This document shows positions 24,628 through 36,937 of a stretch of DNA of 64,000 bases, piece by piece (within the stretch, counting starts at the first letter, position 1; each line of letters opens with the position of its first letter). The notes under the pieces were generated by a model, which saw only the letters and a program-made list of their open reading frames with translations, was not told the origin of the DNA and did not search any database. The DNA lies in the NCBI GenBank assembly GCA_946122785.1, contig CAMGYJ010000009.1, forward strand, positions 27,439,633-27,503,632. Direction: 5' to 3'. This DNA is from Linum tenue (Eukaryota > Streptophyta > Magnoliopsida > Malpighiales > Linaceae). The position numbers and the translations under genes were made by a program.

Positions 24628-24641
24628 AAGTGTGGGGGGGT
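24628..24641 (+). other. Internal (central-type) polypurine tract
   Basis: AAGTGTGGGGGGGT lies about 1.07 kb upstream of the 3' PPT and repeats its sequence. The same 14-mer, inverted, is at 42726-42739 in the 39.8-44.4 kb element, following the same context (ATTGAGGACAATGTCGTGC). Confidence 0.55.
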
Positions 24642-25699
24642 GTTCGATTATGTATGCAGGTGAATGTTTGGCTGTTTGTGTGCTTGGAGCCTAGTCCACT
24701 GTCCAAATTTCGATTTGAGGGCTCCAAGTACGTGTTTCCATGCAAATTGCCTGCTCAGTATGCTTTGAATTGACAGTCTCTATAGTAATGTGCAACCTAG
24801 GGAGGTAGTGTAGCACTATGGAGGATGTTGAAGTATAAGATTTTTCCTATCTAGCTCTCTGCTGTGTCAGTTGATTTTGTGAATTAGTGGAGCTAAGACC
24901 GTTGAATTCATGTGGTAATGTGGACTCTGTTTGAATTGTGTTATGGACTCGTGTATTGAACAGGGTGCTCATGTGGCAAATCAAAAGCAGTGGTCCTCCA
25001 TGTCGAAATCATCAAAAATCTTAAACATGGGGTAAGCCCAACGTGTGTGGCACCGTTCATTGCACAAAATCGGGTTTTGGAAGAGATTTTAGTGATCCTT
25101 AGTGGGGTACTCCTACAAGGTGAAGCTAAGCTGTCTCTAGTACAAGTAAAACTTCCTCCCGTTGAGCGGTTTGCCTACTCGAGGATGTGTTTTTAAGGGC
25201 ACGGATAGAGCTTCCGACCCCCCTTGATTTCATTGACCCTCCACACGAGTTGAGGAAAAGGAGTTAAAAGAAGTGCTCTGGCGAGCGCCAGATGTACAGA
25301 AATTGCTCTTGCTCGACTAATAAGGGTCGACCGTGCAAAAGACTGCAGTTGGAACCCCACCAAATGAAAGAAAAAATGTAAATGAAAGTGAGAAAAAGGG
25401 GTTCCAACGGTGAAATGAAGTGAAAGAGCACCCCGGTACAACGAGTCCTTGGTTGTGAATGGTGTGAGTCCCTTTATCCATGAACTGACTTTCTTACTTC
25501 TACTTTTTCTCATGATCCTGGCTTGAGTCTAGTACTCGCATTGAGAGAGATAGGGAACGTCTTAGAAGACCAGTTGACCTCGTAAGCTGCTATATGATCT
25601 AGGAAATCCTCTACCGACGATCGAGGTTGTATGTTGATATAGAGGTCTGGAGAGCTGCATTGGTTTGAGTTAGGTTTGCTTGGGGACAAGCAAACGGTT

Positions 25700-25714
25700 A
25701 AGTGTGGGGGAGTT
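25700..25714 (+). other. 3' polypurine tract of the young element
   Basis: AAGTGTGGGGGAGTT directly precedes the 3' LTR. Confidence 0.85.
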
Positions 25715-27244
25715 TGATAGACCGATAATTACACATGTTTTTACCCCTGTTCTTACACCGTTTGAGATGTGATTTCTCATGTTTTAGGCCGATTTCACGC
25801 TAGGTTGTGCTTGTTTGTGATATTTCAGGTCCTAGTACGTGAATGGAGGCTTGGGAGCAAGTTTCGGGTCAATCAGAGATCAATTGACGATTCGGGAGAA
25901 GAAACTCGGGTAAGACCTGAAGAAGAATGGATTTCTACCTCACTTTATGGACAAAGAATCATGCAAGCTTGTCATGAAAAGAAAGAGGACGAGACTACGA
26001 GCGTCTGGGTTCAAACGGCGACTGATTTGGAGTCCGGACGAGGGAGAAACGAAGCTTTGAACAGAAGCACAGAGAGAATTACGGGCAGCCCCTGCCTAAT
26101 TACGGCCGTAATTGGCCAGGGCATGCCCGTAATTTATTGGCCGAGCCTTCTACCCAGAATTCCCTCGCGGTGATAAAATTACGGGCAAGACCCCAAGAAT
26201 TACGGCCGTAATTCCCAAATTACTGGCGGTAATTGGGAAATTGCGGGCGTAACTTCTCCTCCTGCAGCTTAAGTGAAACGCGCGTTTTGGTGCGAATTAC
26301 GGGCAGGACGTGATTACGGCCGTAATTCTGCCCGTAATTCGCCCAGAGTCGGGTTTTTGAAGGCAGATTCGAGCAACAGAAGAGGAGAGCTGGGTTTTGG
26401 ATCCCAAACACCCAAGGGACGAACCCTAGAGAGAGAGAGCGACTTGGAGACATTCTTGGAGCTATTTTGGAGGATTTCTTCGCCATTGGAGCTCGGGAAT
26501 CAAGCTTGGAGATGGAGATTGAAGATCTAGATCAGATTTCTGCAGTCTCTCTCTTCTCTATGGAGTAACTTCCCTTCACTTAGGTTTTGAGGAACCCTAG
26601 TTCCATGAGTTAGGATCTTTCTTGTATGAAGTTTTGGATGCTATATTGTTTGATTATAATCGATTGAGGCATGATTTATTGAGTCAATTGGATCTTGATC
26701 AAATTCTCTTGATTTCTGCTTTAACCTATGATAGATAGAATCTGATTAGGTTAAGAGAGCTTCCTTGATTGATAGTGGTGAATTGGTTGTGCGAGAGTCA
26801 ATCAATTTACTGCTTTGTACTGGAATTCATTCCAGTAGTGGAGATCTGTGTGAATCGCCTTAGCAGTCTATCCCGGTGAAGGCTAGTCGCCTGTCGGGTA
26901 TTCTGTCTGAGAGGGCTTGGTCAGCTTAAGAGATTCCAAGCTAATTTAGGATCTTCCGCAGTTTAATCAACAGTAGATCAACCAAAGGTAATTGCAACTT
27001 GGACCTAATTGAGGAGCTAGGGGGAATCATACCTAAGTGAGTTCCCAACTTGTAATTAGTAGAGTAGTCAGTAGAGTAGTTTATCAATCAATCCTTAATC
27101 TAGTTTGCTAGATAATGAACTGAAGCTGAGTAATAGTAACTCTAGAGACCCGTGGATTCGATATTTATTACTTGTGCCACTATACTGCAGTCCCTTTCAT
27201 TGGTTACACTTGGCCATTGTTAGGTGTTGTGTTTTAGCGTGTCA
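25715..27244 (+). repeat. 3' LTR of the young element
   Basis: Nearly identical copy of 21549-23080, two bases shorter because of a GA-repeat difference near 26430. Confidence 0.95.
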
Positions 27245-27249
27245 TGTAC

Positions 27250-27514
27250 TCATTTGGATTCTTGGATGGCAAGTTGTTGTAGTTGTAAGCATCATATGGC
27301 CTCTTGTTCTTATCTGATCTTTGTGGTGTTACAACTTCACAACTCTGATCTCTTTTAAAATGCCAAAAATGGTTCTGCTGCTGTTGAATGTTCACCTGCA
27401 TCAGATTTTGAACTCTATTGTTCTCCTCAGAACTTGACAGGCACTTCTGCTGCAGCTGAAAATAAGTTTGGTGCTGAAACTGCTTGCTCTGCAGAAGGTT
27501 CTGGTGCTGTGTAT
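27250..27514 (-). pseudogene. Gln/Ser-rich gene, middle fragment (piece 3)
   Basis: One open minus-strand frame runs through the fragment: HQNLLQSKQFQHQTYFQLQQ, then SSSEENNRVQNLMQVNIQQQ, then KNKRPYDAYNYNNLPSK. It is bounded by the young LTR element on the left and the hAT-like element on the right. It joins piece 4 in frame across the tgtac duplication and piece 2 in frame across ctgtg(at/ta)t. Unrecognised; polyglutamine segments suggest a transcription-related protein, which is only an inference. Confidence 0.6.
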
Positions 27515-27523
27515 AGATGTCAA

Positions 27524-27715
27524 TCGGGCGGGTTCGGGCAGGTTCAATCGGGTTGCTGGTTAGTCGAGTTTCGGGTTCGTCAAGTTGCGTGTTTATCGGT
27601 TCGAGTTCAATAGATTTACAAGTTAGATGGGTTGCGGGTTCGGGTTCAATCGGGTTGCGGGAAAATTAGGTTGCAGGTTCATCGGGTTTAGGGTCGGGTA
27701 GGTTGCGGGTTGTTC
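27524..27715 (+). repeat. G-rich subterminal repeat, left side
   Basis: Repeats of TCAATCGGGTTGCGGG and related words. The same words in the same orientation fill 39563-39780. The following stretch to 28810 is AT-rich with no recognised gene. Confidence 0.65.
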
Positions 27716-28810
27716 GGGACAACACATCGAATTACTTACTCCTTACTCGCTACCAACTTACACATTTAATTACACTAATTTAAAATATTTTCACAAATTT
27801 TAACCAACTTGTTTCTACCTCATATATATAATTAATCATAATTGGTAAAGTGCACTAGATAATAGTAATGACGATATCAACATTTGCAACCAATAGACAC
27901 TATTAGCAACCCAAACAAAACACCACTCTAAAAACAAAGAAGAAAAACATTTTTCTTATCTCAACATTTTCGGGCGGCAATATAGATAAATCCAAACGAA
28001 AATTAGACGACAATATAGATCAATCCAAATGAAAATTGGGCGGCCTTTTGAAGCGAGAATGAAGAAGTTGGTCGGCAATATATATCAAGCAAAAAGAAAA
28101 TTGGGCGGCATTGCAACGAGAAGCAAAATTGAGTAAAAAAAAAGACATGAACTATATATATATATAATAAATTACAAGCTTAATTCTCAGTAAAGTATAA
28201 ACTTTTTGTTTAACAAAAAAACATATGAATCAAGGTTCATGAAATTTTTTTTGCAAGTCGTTGTCAATCAATAATCCTAATTTATATCCATATGCAAAAT
28301 CTAGACACGACATTAATATTATAAACAATAGTTTATGAGAGATGAAAATCGGGCTTAATATTAAAGGAATTGAAATGTTGGTGGGTCGAATTGGGTGGAA
28401 TTTTCCCTCATTAGATATTCATTTTGGTAGAGGCAAATTGTAGAGGGAAAGCAAAATGAGGAGAACGAAAAGTGGGGAGGAAAACATTGGAGAAGTGAAA
28501 AGTTGGGATGAAGATATCAAAACGAGTGTGGGGAAGTTTCTCACCTAAATGAAAATGAGGTGGGAGAATTAGTGAGTAAGATTAAGTTTCAAACCTAAAT
28601 ATAAAATAATATGCATTTGAGATAGGATAACTCTTTACATGTTCTGAAATCTACGATATCAAATTAGTCATGCCTAAAAGCTATAGTAAGGTTTGTCTTA
28701 GAGTATAGACAATATTTTAGTCACTAAATGTTACAAGTATATTCATATGTGATTGAAGATATTAGTATTACTATCATTAGCGCTAATTTGTTTTGTTTAT
28801 ATGTTTGACA

Positions 28811-30496
28811 GAGTGAAACAACGAATGGCAGCAAGGGTTCCTCTCCTAAGTACAAGAGACCGCAATATAAAAGTGACTCCTACACCACTCCACAGAAGGA
28901 TCAATTTGTAAGAAAATGATTATTTAGTGATGATAGAGATGAAGATGAATCTAAGAGTCCTTTCGAAAAGCACGGGGTAAGTTTACGTTACATATTCATC
29001 TATAATGTGTGTTTGTGTTCATATGTTAATTTAATTTTAACTATGATTTGTAGGTCATGAAAGTGGAGGGTCTAGAAGGATTCACCAAAAATCTTCAAAA
29101 TCCAGTTGAAGACTTGTATTATGTTGTTACTAAAGAGAAGGCTGGGGACACGAATTGGGACAAGTAAGACGTATTTTAGTACGTGTGGTCGACCGTTTAG
29201 GTCATGAGGTCGACCGTTTGTCCAATAAGGTCGACCGTGACTGTGAACACGTCGACCTGTACGTTGCAAATCACAATTGACATTTCTGTTATTTTGATTT
29301 TTGCAGTTTGACAGTTGTGGACTTTTTTTTTCTGAAAACGTGCAACGACATTATTTGAGTTCGGTCATTAGCGAGAATAGTTGGGTTTGCTCATCAGTAA
29401 GTACTATACTACTACGACTTTTGTATGAATTGTGCACTATTTATGTTACGATTTACGATGATTTTGTGTTTGATTGTTGGATGGTAGGTAGTGGATTTGT
29501 GTGCAAGGGCACTAACAATGTCTGAAAAACATGATGTGAAAGAGCCAAATGTGTGGTATTTGCCAAATATGTTTTCGGTAAGAGCCGTAATGTCAAATTA
29601 TTTGTCATAACCTAGTTATTTATATTGTACCATGTTAATTCATCTCAATTAAAACATGGTGCAGAAAATGGTACGCGCTAACATGAAGACCAGACAAATT
29701 CGTAACAAGTTGATGAATGATGGCGTGGTGTTTATGCCGAATGTTAGTGCATGCCAGAAGGTTAGTCTAGTCAATGTCCCTATATCATTAAATTTCGAAA
29801 GTGCATTTGTTTGTATTCGCTGTTTATAACATATAGTGAGTGTTCGTTGCTAGATATTTATGCCAGTTCTTGACGATGAAGCACGTCATTGGTTTCTGTA
29901 TCTCGTCAATGTCCAGCAAAAAACTGCATTTTTGCTTGACAGTCTACCTTCAACTAGTGAGGCGAATCGTAGGCGTAAATCAGCACTATGCAAGAAATTG
30001 GTAAGTGTTTCCTATAATTTTCTGACTACTAAGCGTTACGTATTATGCTAGAAGCTTCAAATATTCGTTATTTGTGTGTAGTTGTCCAATTTGGATGATA
30101 TTTTCAAACCGGAGCGCATGAGCAATGTAGTAGTACCAAATTTTGGAGATTTCAATTTTGATGAGCTACGAGTTCAACGTCAAAGGAATAGTACTGAGTG
30201 TGGTGTGCACGTCATGCAGTGGATGCGCTATGGATCCAAGGATCTGGATAGAGTGGTGAGTATATCGTCAAACAAATAACTTGTTTAATTTACACTTTTT
30301 TTAGTTGTAACGAAGTATTACATGGCATAATGCAGATAGGAGAAGAACACAAATTACCGGCTCGAAAGGAGATTCTATGGTATATGGCTACACATTTTGA
30401 AAACCGTGCACGAGAAAATCTTTTCAAGCATGTAGTAGATGAATGCATGGAACGAGGCAAAGAGATACAGAGTTCAAAGAAAAAAGCAAAGAAATG
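28811..30496 (+). pseudogene. ULP1-like (SUMO protease C48 family) gene of a transposon, 3' part
   Basis: Eight exons are visible with GT/AG borders: about 28811-28976, 29054-29163, 29307-29396, 29488-29577, 29665-29760, 29854-30000, 30082-30255 and 30336-30496. The catalytic domain shows the His block VLDDEARHWFLYLVNVQ, the Asp in AFLLDSLPST and the Gln/Cys block RQRNSTECGVHVMQWM. Such C48 domains are carried by Kaonashi-type MULEs in plants. The gene ends KKKAKK-stop. One in-frame TGA lies in the first visible exon (about 28917), and the N-terminal part was not identified, so the copy may be dead, although the catalytic exons are intact. GGTCGACC words occur in the 143-bp intron at 29164-29306. 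Confidence 0.75.
29185..29260. repeat. GGTCGACC word cluster in a ULP1 intron
   Basis: Three exact GGTCGACC words and one CGTCGACC within about 75 bp, confined to the intron. Confidence 0.8.
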
Positions 30497-30649
30497 AAGT
30501 CGTTAAGTTAGAATGTTGCATTATTTGGACAATACATTGAATTTGTATTTGTGAGATCGTTTCATTTTGGATTTTGAATGTTTATCGTTTATTAGATTTG
30601 TTATACAATTGTGGATGTGACTGAATTTACGATTTCAATCGTCTAGAAC

Positions 30650-30985
30650 AAGTGGTCGACCACATACTCAAAGCGGGCATACCCAAAGGCAGAGCACAGG
30701 TCGACCTCGTGACACTTAAGGTCGACCTATGATACCGTAGCAAAGTCAAAAACCATGTGGAATAAGGATGGAATCTCGTCTGTTTGGCCTTAATAAAATA
30801 CGGTCGACCATTCGTGTAAAGAGGTCGACCTGTTTCACATTTATAAAAAATGGTCGACCATTTCAGTAAAGAGGTCGACCTGTTTCACATTTATAAACAA
30901 CGGTAGACCATTTGTGTAAAGAGGTCGACCTGTTTCACATTTACCCAAGACGGTCGACCATTTGTGCAAAGCGGTCGACCGTAAT
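30650..30985. repeat. GGTCGACC word cluster downstream of the ULP1 gene
   Basis: About ten exact or one-mismatch copies, in alternating ACGGTCGACCATT and GAGGTCGACCTGTTTCAC contexts, spaced about 25-60 bp. Confidence 0.85.
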
Positions 30986-31079
30986 GATTCATGTCCTTGT
31001 ACAATTAGGATTTTGTGTACTTGTCCTTGTCGAATTATGATTTTATATATCTTTCACCAATGTGAGTCCATGATCTTTT

Positions 31080-32691
31080 GTTTTTGAGAGTCTCTTCATC
31101 CACGATTCATTTGTCCTCTGTTCACTGTTTGCCATGATGCTGACTCGAGACTAGTGCTCTCGCCGAAGAAGCTATGAGATGACTTGTGCGTCGGTTGACC
31201 TCGTAAGTTGCTAAATGATCTAGGAAGTCCTCTACCTACGATCGAGGTTGTTTGTTGCTATAGAGGTCTGGAGAGTTGCATTGGTTTGAGTTAGGTTTGC
31301 TTGGGGACAAGCAAACGGTTAAGTGTGGGGGAGTTTGATAGACCGTTATTTACACATGTTTTTACCCCTGCTCTTACTCCGTTTGAGGTGTTCATTCTCG
31401 TGTTTTAGGCCGATTTCACGCTAGGTTGTGCTTGTTTGTGATATTTCAGGTCCTAGTACGTGAATGGAGGCTTGGGAGCGAGTTTGGGGTCGATTGGACG
31501 AGGATCGGATGCAAGGCAAGGTTCCAAGGAGGTCGCGTGGCCACGCACAGGATTGTGCGTGGCCACGCACGGCCGTGCAAGTGACCAGCCTGGCCGTGCG
31601 GGATTGTGCGTGGGCACGCGCGGGATTGTGCGTGGCCACGCACGGCCGTGCAAGGTGCAATCCTGGCCGTGCGAGTTGGTTGAGGTTCGACTTATTGATA
31701 CGCCGCGTTTTGGAGTGCACGGCCAGAATGGTGATGTGCACGGCCGTGCACCCTGGCCGTGCGAGTCGGGAATTGCTGTTTAAAACCCGATTTTCAGCCA
31801 AAGGAAGGGAGAGAGCTGGGTTTTGGATCCCAAACACCCAAGGGACGAACCCTAGAGAGAGAGAGAGCGACTTGGGAACATTCTTGGAGCTATTTTGGAG
31901 GATTTCTTCGCCATTGGAGCTCGGGAATCAAGCCCGGACTTGAAGACTGATCATCTGAAGATTCTTACTGCAGTCTCTCTCTTCTCTATGGAGTAACTTC
32001 CCTTCACTTAGGTTTTGAGGAACCCTAGCTATGTTTGTTTGATTGGATGATTGTATGAGTACTCTGACTTGATAATCTTGAGTTCATATTCAATCTATGC
32101 ATGTTTTCACGATTCAATTCTGCTTTAGTCGAGATTATTGATTCTGCTTTGATCCTATGAGAGCGAATACCTGATTAGGTCAATAGAGCACCATAGATTG
32201 ATAGTAGTGGATCGATTGCTTTAGTCGAGGGTTGATTCACTGCTTTGTATCGATTGAGAACCTCATTCGATAGAGGGAGTCTAGTTCAGAACGCCTTGAT
32301 CGATTGTTCTAGAGAAGGATACGTCCCTCTAGGCAATTGACTCAAGAGGGCCTTGTTCCTTTAGTCGAGACTCAAGGTCTAGTCAAGGATTCTCCGCATT
32401 GTGAATGAAGTGAAACAAGTTAGAAATCATCGATCGTTAATCTGGCTAGTGGCTAGGGGGAATCATACCTAAGTGAGTTCCCAACCTGTAATTAGATTAA
32501 CTTTAACTGTAGTTTGCTAGAGTAGTTTTAGTTCTTTAAACTTAATCTGTTTTGCTAGATAACGAACTGAAGCTGAGTAATAGTAACTCTAGAGACCCGT
32601 GGATTCGATATTTATTACTTGAGCCACTATACTGCAGTCCCTTTCATTGGTTACACTTGGCCATTGTTAGGAGTTGTGTTTTAGCGAGTCA
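31080..32691 (+). mobile_element. Truncated LTR element: 3' interior plus 3' LTR
   Basis: From about 31130 the sequence matches the 3' interior of the young element (compare 25510-25714), including PPT AAGTGTGGGGGAGTT, then a full LTR at 31336-32691. No 5' LTR is present and no left target duplication could be found. It interrupts the 5' part of the MULE transposase. It contains no GGTCGACC words, consistent with a separate origin. Confidence 0.85.
31336..32691 (+). repeat. LTR, palindrome-slot family
   Basis: Starts TGATAGACCGTTATTTACAC, ends TTTTAGCGAGTCA, 1356 bp. The variable slot at about 31537-31765 is filled with GCACGGCCGTGC words. Confidence 0.9.
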
Positions 32692-32696
32692 GGTAC

Positions 32697-34293
32697 ACTC
32701 CAAAGGATTTGGACAATGCTGTTCAGCAATCCCGAACAGTTGACGACGATCTAATAGGAGATGTTAACCGAACATTGGGTTACTTGCAAAGTAAACATAC
32801 CTATGATGCGGGTAGCTTCTTCAAGTACACAACCAACGATGAAGGTGAATTAGGCAATCTCTTCTGGTCGGACTCCACACTAGAGCAGATTACCATTTTT
32901 TGGGGATGTCTTGGCGTTCGATGCATGCTACAAGCGCAACAAGTACAATCGACCATTTGTTATGATGGTTGGTGTAAATCACCACCACCGTAACATCATA
33001 TATGGTTTTGCCCAGTTGGATAACGAGACAATCCCCAACTATGTTTGGTTGTTGAATACTTTACTGGAGTGTATGAACTCTAAGATGCCAACTTCAGTGA
33101 TCACAGACGGAGACAAGTCTATGCATGGTGCCATTGCTACTGTTCTGGTTGGAGTGCCTCACCGTCTGTGTATTTGGCATATTGAGACAAATGCGACAAC
33201 GTCCGTTCATAATAAGGAGTTCGTTAGCGCATTCACTTACTTGGCGAAAGCACGTATATCGATTGAGGAGTTTGAGAGGCGTTGGGAGCATTTGATTAGT
33301 CAGCATGGTTTGTCTGCAAATAAGTGGTTGTAGGATTTGTACGCTGACAAATTACTGTGGGCAGAGGCATACTTGAAGGATATTTATTTCGGTGGACTCC
33401 AATCAACCTCGCGATGTGAGTCATGTAACCATTGGATAAATGGGTATGTGGGAACTCAATACAGCTTGCAACGTTTTGTTCAGGGCATTGAGGAAGCACT
33501 GGAGGGGATGCGTTTCACGGAGGTGCATGATGATTATACTTCTAGGCACACGAGGTTGGTCTGCAAGCATGCCCTTCGCACTTGGGAAATGCAAGCTGAA
33601 AGTATCTACACACATCGTACATTTGCTATCTTTAAGTCTGAACTAGAGAATGAAGCTTCTTATGTATTAGCGGAGAGAAGAAATGAATAAGATGGGACAG
33701 AGACATTCATACTGAAGAACTACATGAACCCAGATCGGATAAGGCGGTTAACATTTACTACGTCCAAGCAAGATCTAAAATGCGAGTGTGCATTATTTGA
33801 ATCTAAGGGGTTTCCATACAGACACATGCTTACAGTAATAAAAAATATGGGATACACCGCACTACCCTCGTCGTGGTTCAAGCTTCGATGGACCCAAAAT
33901 GCGAAGACACTAAATCATCATCCTAGAGTTGGAGGTGATGTGGGAGAGAAAGTTGGTCGACTGATAAGACATGGAGGATTGGCTTTAAAGTGTAAGCGTT
34001 TGTGTGACATCGCGTGTGGTACTGAATATGCTTTTAATCATGTCTCTAAGACGTTGGACGACCTTACTCAATGGGAAATTGAGTTTGCGAGGGAGAGAAC
34101 GGACAACACCACACCGGCAAACCCTCCAGCACCCGTTCGAAGTGTGAAAGATCCAAAAATTGGGAAGACGAAGGGGACATTCAAGTCAGCACGAACTGCA
34201 TCGGGCAAAAGTTTAAGAAAGTGTTCGAAATGTGGGAAATATGGTCATTTTCGCCCTAAGTGCCCGAAACAAAGTCCCAAAAAAGGATCTTAA
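32697..34293 (+). pseudogene. FAR1/FHY3-type Mutator transposase
   Basis: Reading along the plus strand: GELGNLFWSDSTLEQ, then after a frame change near 32900 AFDACYKRNKYNRPFVMMVG and VNHHHRNIIYGFAQL (MULE transposase core), VITDGDKSMHGAI with a catalytic-type Asp, and PHRLCIWHIETNA. A SWIM zinc finger follows (CECALFESKGFPYRHML), and a CCHC knuckle near the end (CSKCGKYGHFRPKC). Lesions are the frameshift near 32900, a TAG at about 33331 after SANKWL, and a TAA at about 33688 after ERRNE. The FAR1 DNA-binding N terminus is missing, where the LTR fragment sits. The last 570 bases form one open frame. It would have mobilised the surrounding MULE; this copy cannot encode a full protein. Confidence 0.85.
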
Positions 34294-34810
34294 ATTTCTT
34301 CTATTGTTTTTAGGAGTTTATTTATTTTTTAATAACTGTGATTGCATTGTATTTTCTTCGAATTATCTTAATAATTTATGAGTTAATTGATTGTTGGTTG
34401 AAATAAACAATAGCAATAAAACGGTTGACCTCATACAAATAACGGTCGACCGAACAAGTTACTGAGGTCGACCGCGTATTTAATTCGGCCGATCAAACCG
34501 GTTTGTTTGCAACATCCACCCAAACCTCCCCCAATCCTCTATTTTAGAAACCCTCCACCTCTCATTCTACACCACAATCAGAACTCTATCCCACCACATC
34601 CACTCATTCTTCCTCTCCTTTCCCTTATTCATCTTCTTCTCCAATTTCCAAAATCTCCATTTTCCAAAAACTCAAAGAAACCTCCATTCCATTTCATCCT
34701 CATCACTTAGAAGAAGAACAAGCTATAGCTTTCTGTCCTCTTTTTCATTTGATTCGATTTTTGTCTTCTTCTTTGGTAGATTAGATTGTTTTGAAAAAAA
34801 TCTAAAGATG
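34294..34810. other. Non-coding stretch with first GGTCGACC words
   Basis: 3' flank of the transposase, with GGTCGACC words at 34441-34475, then a CT-rich stretch (34520-34700) that looks like a leader or promoter region. Confidence 0.4.
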
Positions 34811-35400
34811 GAAAAGAGGATTTTCCCTTCTGTTCGTTAGATGCGGTCGACCTGTTCATCATCGTGGTCAGGTCGATCGCAACTGGCTTTCAATAGTTTT
34901 TTTCCCTGTTTTATGGACTGAGGTCGACCTATGATGATATTGAGGTCAACCTGTGTAGTTTTGCTACGATTTTATGGGTTTTTATTTAGATCTATAACTT
35001 GAAAAGAGGGATTTTCCCTTCTGTTCGTCAGATGCGGTCGACCTGTTCATCATCGTGGTCGACCGCAACTGGCTTTCAATCGATTTTTCCCCCTGTTTTA
35101 TGGACTGAGGTCGACCTATGATGATATTGAGGTCGACCTGTGAAGTTTTGCTACGATTTTATGGGTTTTTATTTAGATCTATAGCTTGAAAAGAGGGATT
35201 TTCCCTTCTGTTCGTCAGATGCGGTCGACCTGTTCATCATCGTGGTCGACCGCAACTGGCTTTCAATCGATTTATTCCTGTTTTATATAGCTTGAAAAGA
35301 GGGATTTATCCTTCTGTTCGCCAGCTGCGGTCGACCTTTTCATATTCGTGGTCGACCGCATCTGGCTTTCAATCGATTTTTTCTTTTGTTGTATAGACAG
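34811..35400 (+). repeat. Tandem array, about 187-bp unit, with GGTCGACC words
   Basis: The marker GAAAAGAGG(G)ATT recurs at 34811, 35001, 35188 and 35293 (spacing 190, 187, then a shortened 105). Each full unit contains four GGTCGACC-type words. Confidence 0.85.
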
Positions 35401-35449
35401 AGGTCGACCTGTGATGATATCGAGGTCGACCTGTGACGTTTTGCTACGA

Positions 35450-36290
35450 GTATTTGGGCCATTTTGGACTCGTTTCAATTTAGCCGAGGTCGACCTATGA
35501 TGCTTCTGAGGTCGACCTATGAAGGCAAAAGTTCGAGTTGTGCCATTGTCTTTGAATGATTTGTACGAAACTAACTCTGGTCGATCTCTTCTAATTATGA
35601 GGTCGACCGGATCTGTTTTACACTCAATAGAAAAAGCATTTGGGCCATTTCAGACTCGTTTCAATCTAGCCGAGGTCGACCTATGATGCTTCTGAGGTCG
35701 ACCTATGAAGGCAAAAGTTCGATTTGTGCCATTGTCTTTGAATTATTTGTGTGAAACTAACTCTGGTCGACCTCTTCTAATTATGAGGTCGGCCGGATCT
35801 GTTTTACACTCAATAGCAAAAGCATTTGGGCCATTTCAGACTCGTTTCAATCTAGCCAAGGTCGACCTATGATGCTTCTGAGGTCAACCTATGAAGGCAA
35901 AAGTTCGAGTTGTGCCATTGTCTTTGAATTATTTGTGCGAAACTAACTTTGGTCGACCTCTTCTAATTATGAGGTCGACCGGATCTGTTTTACACTCAAT
36001 AGCAAAAGCATTTGGGCCATTTCAGACTCGTTTCAATCTAGCCGAGGTCGACCTATGATGCTTCTGAGGTTGACCTATGAAGGCAAAAGTTCGAGTTGTG
36101 CCATTGTCTTTGAATTATTTGTGCGAAACTAACTCTGGTCGACCTCTTCTAATTATGAGGTCGACCGGATCTGTTTTACACTCAATAGAAAAAGCATTTG
36201 GGCCATTTCAGACTCGTTTCAAATTAGCCGAAGTCGACCTATGATGCTTCTGAGGTCGACCGATGAGGGAAAAAATTCGAGTTATTTGTG
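35450..36290 (+). repeat. Tandem array, 186-bp unit, with GGTCGACC words
   Basis: The marker ATTTGGGCCATTT recurs every 186 bp at about 35450, 35636, 35822, 36008 and 36194 (last copy incomplete). Each unit has four GGTCGACC-type words at conserved positions, some mutated to GGTTGACC or GGCCGACC. Confidence 0.9.
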
Positions 36291-36670
36291 CTAAACTTAT
36301 TGAGGTCGAACTGTGATGATATTGAGGTCGACCTCAGGCCATTTAAATCGATTGAAAGCCAGATGTTCATGGGGAGTGCAGTGCAGGGACATTAGGCCAC
36401 CTTGTAATGCACTCGAAGACACAAACGTCTGCTGCCTTCACCGAGTTCTCCTTTGCAACCCTATGCCGGTCACCGGCAAGCAAACAACAACAATATAACA
36501 AAGAAGACCCTAAAACCTAAACTCTCTTACATCCATAAGAACGGGACATGCGGGGCGGTGCCATCTGGTTTTCAATCAATTTAAATTTTTCGAGGTCGAC
36601 CTATGCTTCTTCTGAGGTCGACCTATGAAAGCAATTTTGTACTTGAATTGTTACGGGTTTATGTCGACCC

Positions 36671-36850
36671 ATTCTCGTTTTAAATTAACTGAGGTCGACC
36701 TATGCTTCTTCTGAGGTCGACCCATTCTCGTTTTAAATTAACTGAGGTCGACCTATGCTTCTTCTGAGGTCGACCCATTCTCGTTTTAAATTAACTGAGG
36801 TCGACCTATGCTTCTTCTGAGGTCGACCCATTCTCGTTTTAAATTAACTG
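36671..36850 (+). repeat. Tandem array, 53-bp unit, with GGTCGACC words
   Basis: ATTCTCGTTTTAAATTAACT recurs at 36671, 36724, 36777 and 36830, a strict 53-bp period, with two GGTCGACC words per unit. It ends about 90 bp before the ORF at 36938. Confidence 0.92.
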
Positions 36851-36937
36851 AGGTCGACCGCTTTATGGAATGGTCGACCGCGTTTTGTTCATTTCGAAAA
36901 TGTGACTAACGTGTCTTCTTGCTTGTTTGATCGCAGG

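Larger units (their letters stand above)
21549..27244 (+). mobile_element. Young non-autonomous Athila/Tat-like LTR retrotransposon
   Basis: Two LTRs of 1532 and 1530 bp (21549-23080, 25715-27244) flank a 2634-bp interior. The 5-bp duplication tgtac at 21544-21548 and 27245-27249 is perfect. The LTRs appear to differ only by one A/G change and two bases of a GA run, so insertion is very recent. A tRNA-Asp PBS follows the left LTR and a purine tract precedes the right one. The interior has one long ORF and no protease, RT or integrase, so it must be mobilised in trans. It splits the Gln-rich gene. Confidence 0.95.

Noticed and set aside
21603..26173. Identical 134-codon ORFs inside both LTRs of the young element (21603-22007 and 25769-26173)
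   Set aside because: Identity follows from the LTRs being near-identical copies. The ORF crosses the palindrome slot, has no recognisable domain, and the related LTRs at 14018, 31336 and 39853 do not keep it.
35450..36850. Regularly spaced repeats resembling a CRISPR array
   Set aside because: Units are contiguous tandem repeats of 186 or 53 bp without unique spacers, in plant nuclear DNA.
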